Of a stretch of 6,922 bases of DNA, positions 5,664 to 6,922 are shown in pieces (the first letter of the stretch is position 1; every line of letters starts with the position of its first letter). The stretch comes from an uncultured Chloroflexota bacterium (GTDB lineage Bacteria; Chloroflexota; Dehalococcoidia; SM23-28-2; RBG-16-64-32). The position numbers were made by a program, and so were the translations under genes. The notes beneath the pieces were generated by a model that saw only the letters and a program-made list of their open reading frames with translations, searched no databases and was not told the DNA's origin. The stretch covers positions 1 through 6,922 of the forward strand of contig CAJXNA010000110.1 of assembly GCA_913056415.1 (NCBI GenBank), given 5' to 3'.

Positions 5664-6140
5664 TCAGGCCAAGTGGTTGTAGGCGGCTACAGCCGCCGGC
5701 GAGGTCTGCTCCTTGAGCTTGCGCAGGCCGGTCATGAGCAGGGAGCTGACGGATGTCTCACTGATGTGGAATACGTGGGTGATCTGGTCCCGGGTCAGGC
5801 CGGCATCAAACACGAGTGACATCACCTCGTGCTCGCGAGGGTCGAGAGAATCGCCGTCGTTCGGCCTGTGGTTCTTGATGACAGGTCTGCACATACGTCG
5901 TGCAGAGCGAAAAAGTACAGTTCGGAACCGGTCCTCATCACTGCTTCCCGCTCGCTGAAAGGCACGGTGAAAGGCCTGGACGACGATCTCCTGCGTGGGC
6001 TTATCGCGCCCAACGCAGGCGTACACATAGGCGAAGACACGGGGGAAGTAGGTTTCGTAGCGTTCGGTTGCGCTACCCATATCAGTTGGGTCTAGGCGCT
6101 CCGTCTTCTGCTCACGCTTCAGGAATGCGAATCCCATCAT
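5664..6140 (-). CDS. Small ECF-like RNA polymerase sigma factor (divergent region 2)
   Basis: A 158-residue protein with the layout of an extracytoplasmic-function sigma factor. Residues about 27-65 resemble region 2 (YETYFPRVFAYVYACVG, then EIVVQAFHRAF), but the usual acidic run before the hydrophobic helix (as in AEDLVQEVF) is degenerate (TQEIVVQAF). Residues 98-145 are a clear region 4 (LDPREHEVMSLVFDAGLTR, then ISETSVSSLLMTGLRKLKE), a helix-turn-helix that would read a -35 element. The linker is short. Two ATGs are adjacent at 6140 and 6137; GGGAGG lies 2 nt before the first and 5 nt before the second, so 6137 may be the true start. No anti-sigma gene is adjacent. Instead the GGDEF-HD-GYP gene follows after 21 nt, a probable operon. 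An alternative is a sigma-like DNA-binding regulator that no longer binds core polymerase well. Confidence 0.78.
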   Translation of the reverse strand: MMGFAFLKREQKTERLDPTDMGSATERYETYFPRVFAYVYACVGRDKPTQEIVVQAFHRAFQRAGSSDEDRFRTVLFRSARRMCRPVIKNHRPNDGDSLDPREHEVMSLVFDAGLTRDQITHVFHISETSVSSLLMTGLRKLKEQTSPAAVAAYNHLA

Positions 6141-6254
6141 TGCCTCCCAATTTGTGGGTTTGATTACAAGTTCAGGCTAGCAGAGACGGGACAGACCGTG
6201 ACAGGAAGATGGTGTAGGTCCGGTTAAGGGAGGGGTCAGATCAGGTAAAGACCG
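6141..6254. other. Intergenic region between the OmpR-type regulator and the sigma factor gene
   Basis: These 114 bp lie between two genes on the same strand. They contain the sigma factor's Shine-Dalgarno (GGGAGG on the minus strand, 6143-6148) and a possible -10. No stable hairpin with a T tract follows the OmpR-type gene, so read-through into the sigma factor operon is possible. Confidence 0.5.
6163..6168 (-). promoter_or_regulatory. Candidate -10 element for the sigma factor / GGDEF-HD-GYP operon
   Basis: The minus strand reads TGTAAT, five of six matches to TATAAT, 22 nt before the ATG at 6140 and upstream of its Shine-Dalgarno. No matching -35 was found at 16-18 nt, and no ECF-type GGAAC/CGTC pair is convincing. 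Weak evidence on its own. Confidence 0.25.
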
Positions 6255-6922
6255 CTAGCCGCTCGCCTGGTCGAAGGGTGCATCCAGCAAGGCCGTGAGC
6301 GGGTCATCCTGGCGCTGTTGGGAGCGGCGCTCCAGCATGTAGCCGAAGCCGCGGACGCAGAGGATGTAGGGGTTGCCGTCGCGGCCGTCCTCCAGCTTGC
6401 GCCGCAGGTTGGCGATGTGAACCTTCACCAGGTTCTGAGCCTCGCGGTCATCGTAGTCATGGTCGTGGATGGCGGAGAGGAGAGAACGGGCGTCAATCAC
6501 CCTGCCCGCCTTCTCTGCCAGGACGGACAGGATGCGGAACTCAGTGGGCGTCAGGGGGACCGAACGCTCCTTCAGCACTACCTCGCACTTGTCGAGGTCG
6601 ATGAGGAGGTCTCTTATAGCGATGATGCCGGCGGTCTGGCCGGTCTGCCAGTGTTGAGCCCTGCGGAGCAGAGCGCGGACGCGAGCGGCGAAGACAGTGG
6701 TGTCACTTGATGCCGTGACGGCGTCGTCGGCGCCGGCGTCCATCACAGGCACGAAGTCGCTTTCGCTGGGGATCACTACGATGGTTGGCACGTCCTGGAG
6801 CCCGCGCACGGCAAGGCAGGCCCGCACGGCGAACCGGGCGTTCCGCTTGGCCAGGACGAGGAGATCGGGCGGCTCGTCGTGGGCGCGGTCGAACAGATCG
6901 TGCAGCTCCTGGGAGGGGGAGA
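6255..6922 (-). CDS. OmpR/PhoB-type transcriptional regulator with degenerate receiver, N-terminus cut by window edge
   Basis: A DNA-binding regulator whose frame stays open to the right edge, so its start lies outside; the GTG at 6827 is internal. The visible N-terminal part follows the receiver fold, but its phosphorylation residues are gone: where the acceptor Asp is expected after the hydrophobic strand the sequence reads PDLLVLAKR (Ala for Asp), the switch Thr region reads VVIPSES, and the conserved Lys region reads DDAVTASSD. The C-terminal winged helix-turn-helix is canonical: LTPTEFRILSVLAEKAGRVI, then NLVKVHIANLRRKLED and the wing FGYMLERR. The 190 residues from 6827 run through this domain plus a short polar tail. 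It probably works without phosphorylation, through level, dimerisation or a ligand. It is upstream of and on the same strand as the sigma factor operon, which it may regulate (inference). The DNA-binding family is sure. Confidence 0.9.
   Translation of the reverse strand, partial: SPSQELHDLFDRAHDEPPDLLVLAKRNARFAVRACLAVRGLQDVPTIVVIPSESDFVPVMDAGADDAVTASSDTTVFAARVRALLRRAQHWQTGQTAGIIAIRDLLIDLDKCEVVLKERSVPLTPTEFRILSVLAEKAGRVIDARSLLSAIHDHDYDDREAQNLVKVHIANLRRKLEDGRDGNPYILCVRGFGYMLERRSQQRQDDPLTALLDAPFDQASG

Noticed and set aside
6184..6204. Small repeats and imperfect palindrome (GACAG copies, ACGG/CCGT arms) before the sigma factor gene
   Set aside because: Arms are only 4-5 bp and expected by chance; no spacing suggests an operator.

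Overview
The window is a GC-rich stretch of bacterial chromosome built almost entirely of signalling and regulatory genes. There is no tRNA, rRNA, insertion sequence, phage gene or CRISPR array. The mix suggests a free-living environmental bacterium. It includes a NarL-type two-component pair, an anchored cupredoxin, a GAF-GGDEF-HD-GYP protein, a small ECF-like sigma factor and an OmpR-type regulator with a degenerate receiver. The style recalls Chloroflexota, possibly Dehalococcoidia-like, but that placement is only an impression: no marker gene is present.

Left part (1-2095, minus strand): a membrane PAS-HisKA_3 histidine kinase, cut by the left edge, lies downstream of its NarL/LuxR-family response regulator. 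The two overlap by 4 nt (ATGA). The regulator begins with GTG. An extended -10 motif (TGATAGAAT) sits 6 nt before this start, an in-frame stop lies two codons upstream, and the only good Shine-Dalgarno is 16 nt away. Together these suggest a leaderless mRNA.

Middle (2096-2827): a 150-bp divergent intergenic region holds a perfect 8-2-8 dyad with the 7-2-7 geometry of NarL-class operators. It separates the two-component system from a plus-strand, membrane-anchored type I copper protein with an unusual His/Asp-rich insertion. The simplest model is that the two-component system controls itself and the cupredoxin gene, perhaps in response to copper or redox state. A strong hairpin terminator (2848-2884) ends the cupredoxin gene.

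Then (3002-3883, plus strand) comes an alpha/beta-hydrolase-fold epoxide hydrolase with a complete set of catalytic residues. Its ribosome binding site partly falls in a small stem-loop. It converges, with only 4 bp between stop codons, on the next minus-strand block.

Right part (3888-6922, minus strand): in transcription order there is an OmpR/PhoB-type regulator cut by the right edge, whose receiver lacks the phospho-acceptor Asp; a 114-bp gap; a small divergent ECF-like sigma factor; and, 21 nt later, a 584-residue membrane GAF-GGDEF-HD-GYP protein with apparently intact synthase and phosphodiesterase motifs for cyclic di-GMP. The sigma factor and the cyclic di-GMP enzyme look like one operon, and the atypical regulator is a candidate controller of it.
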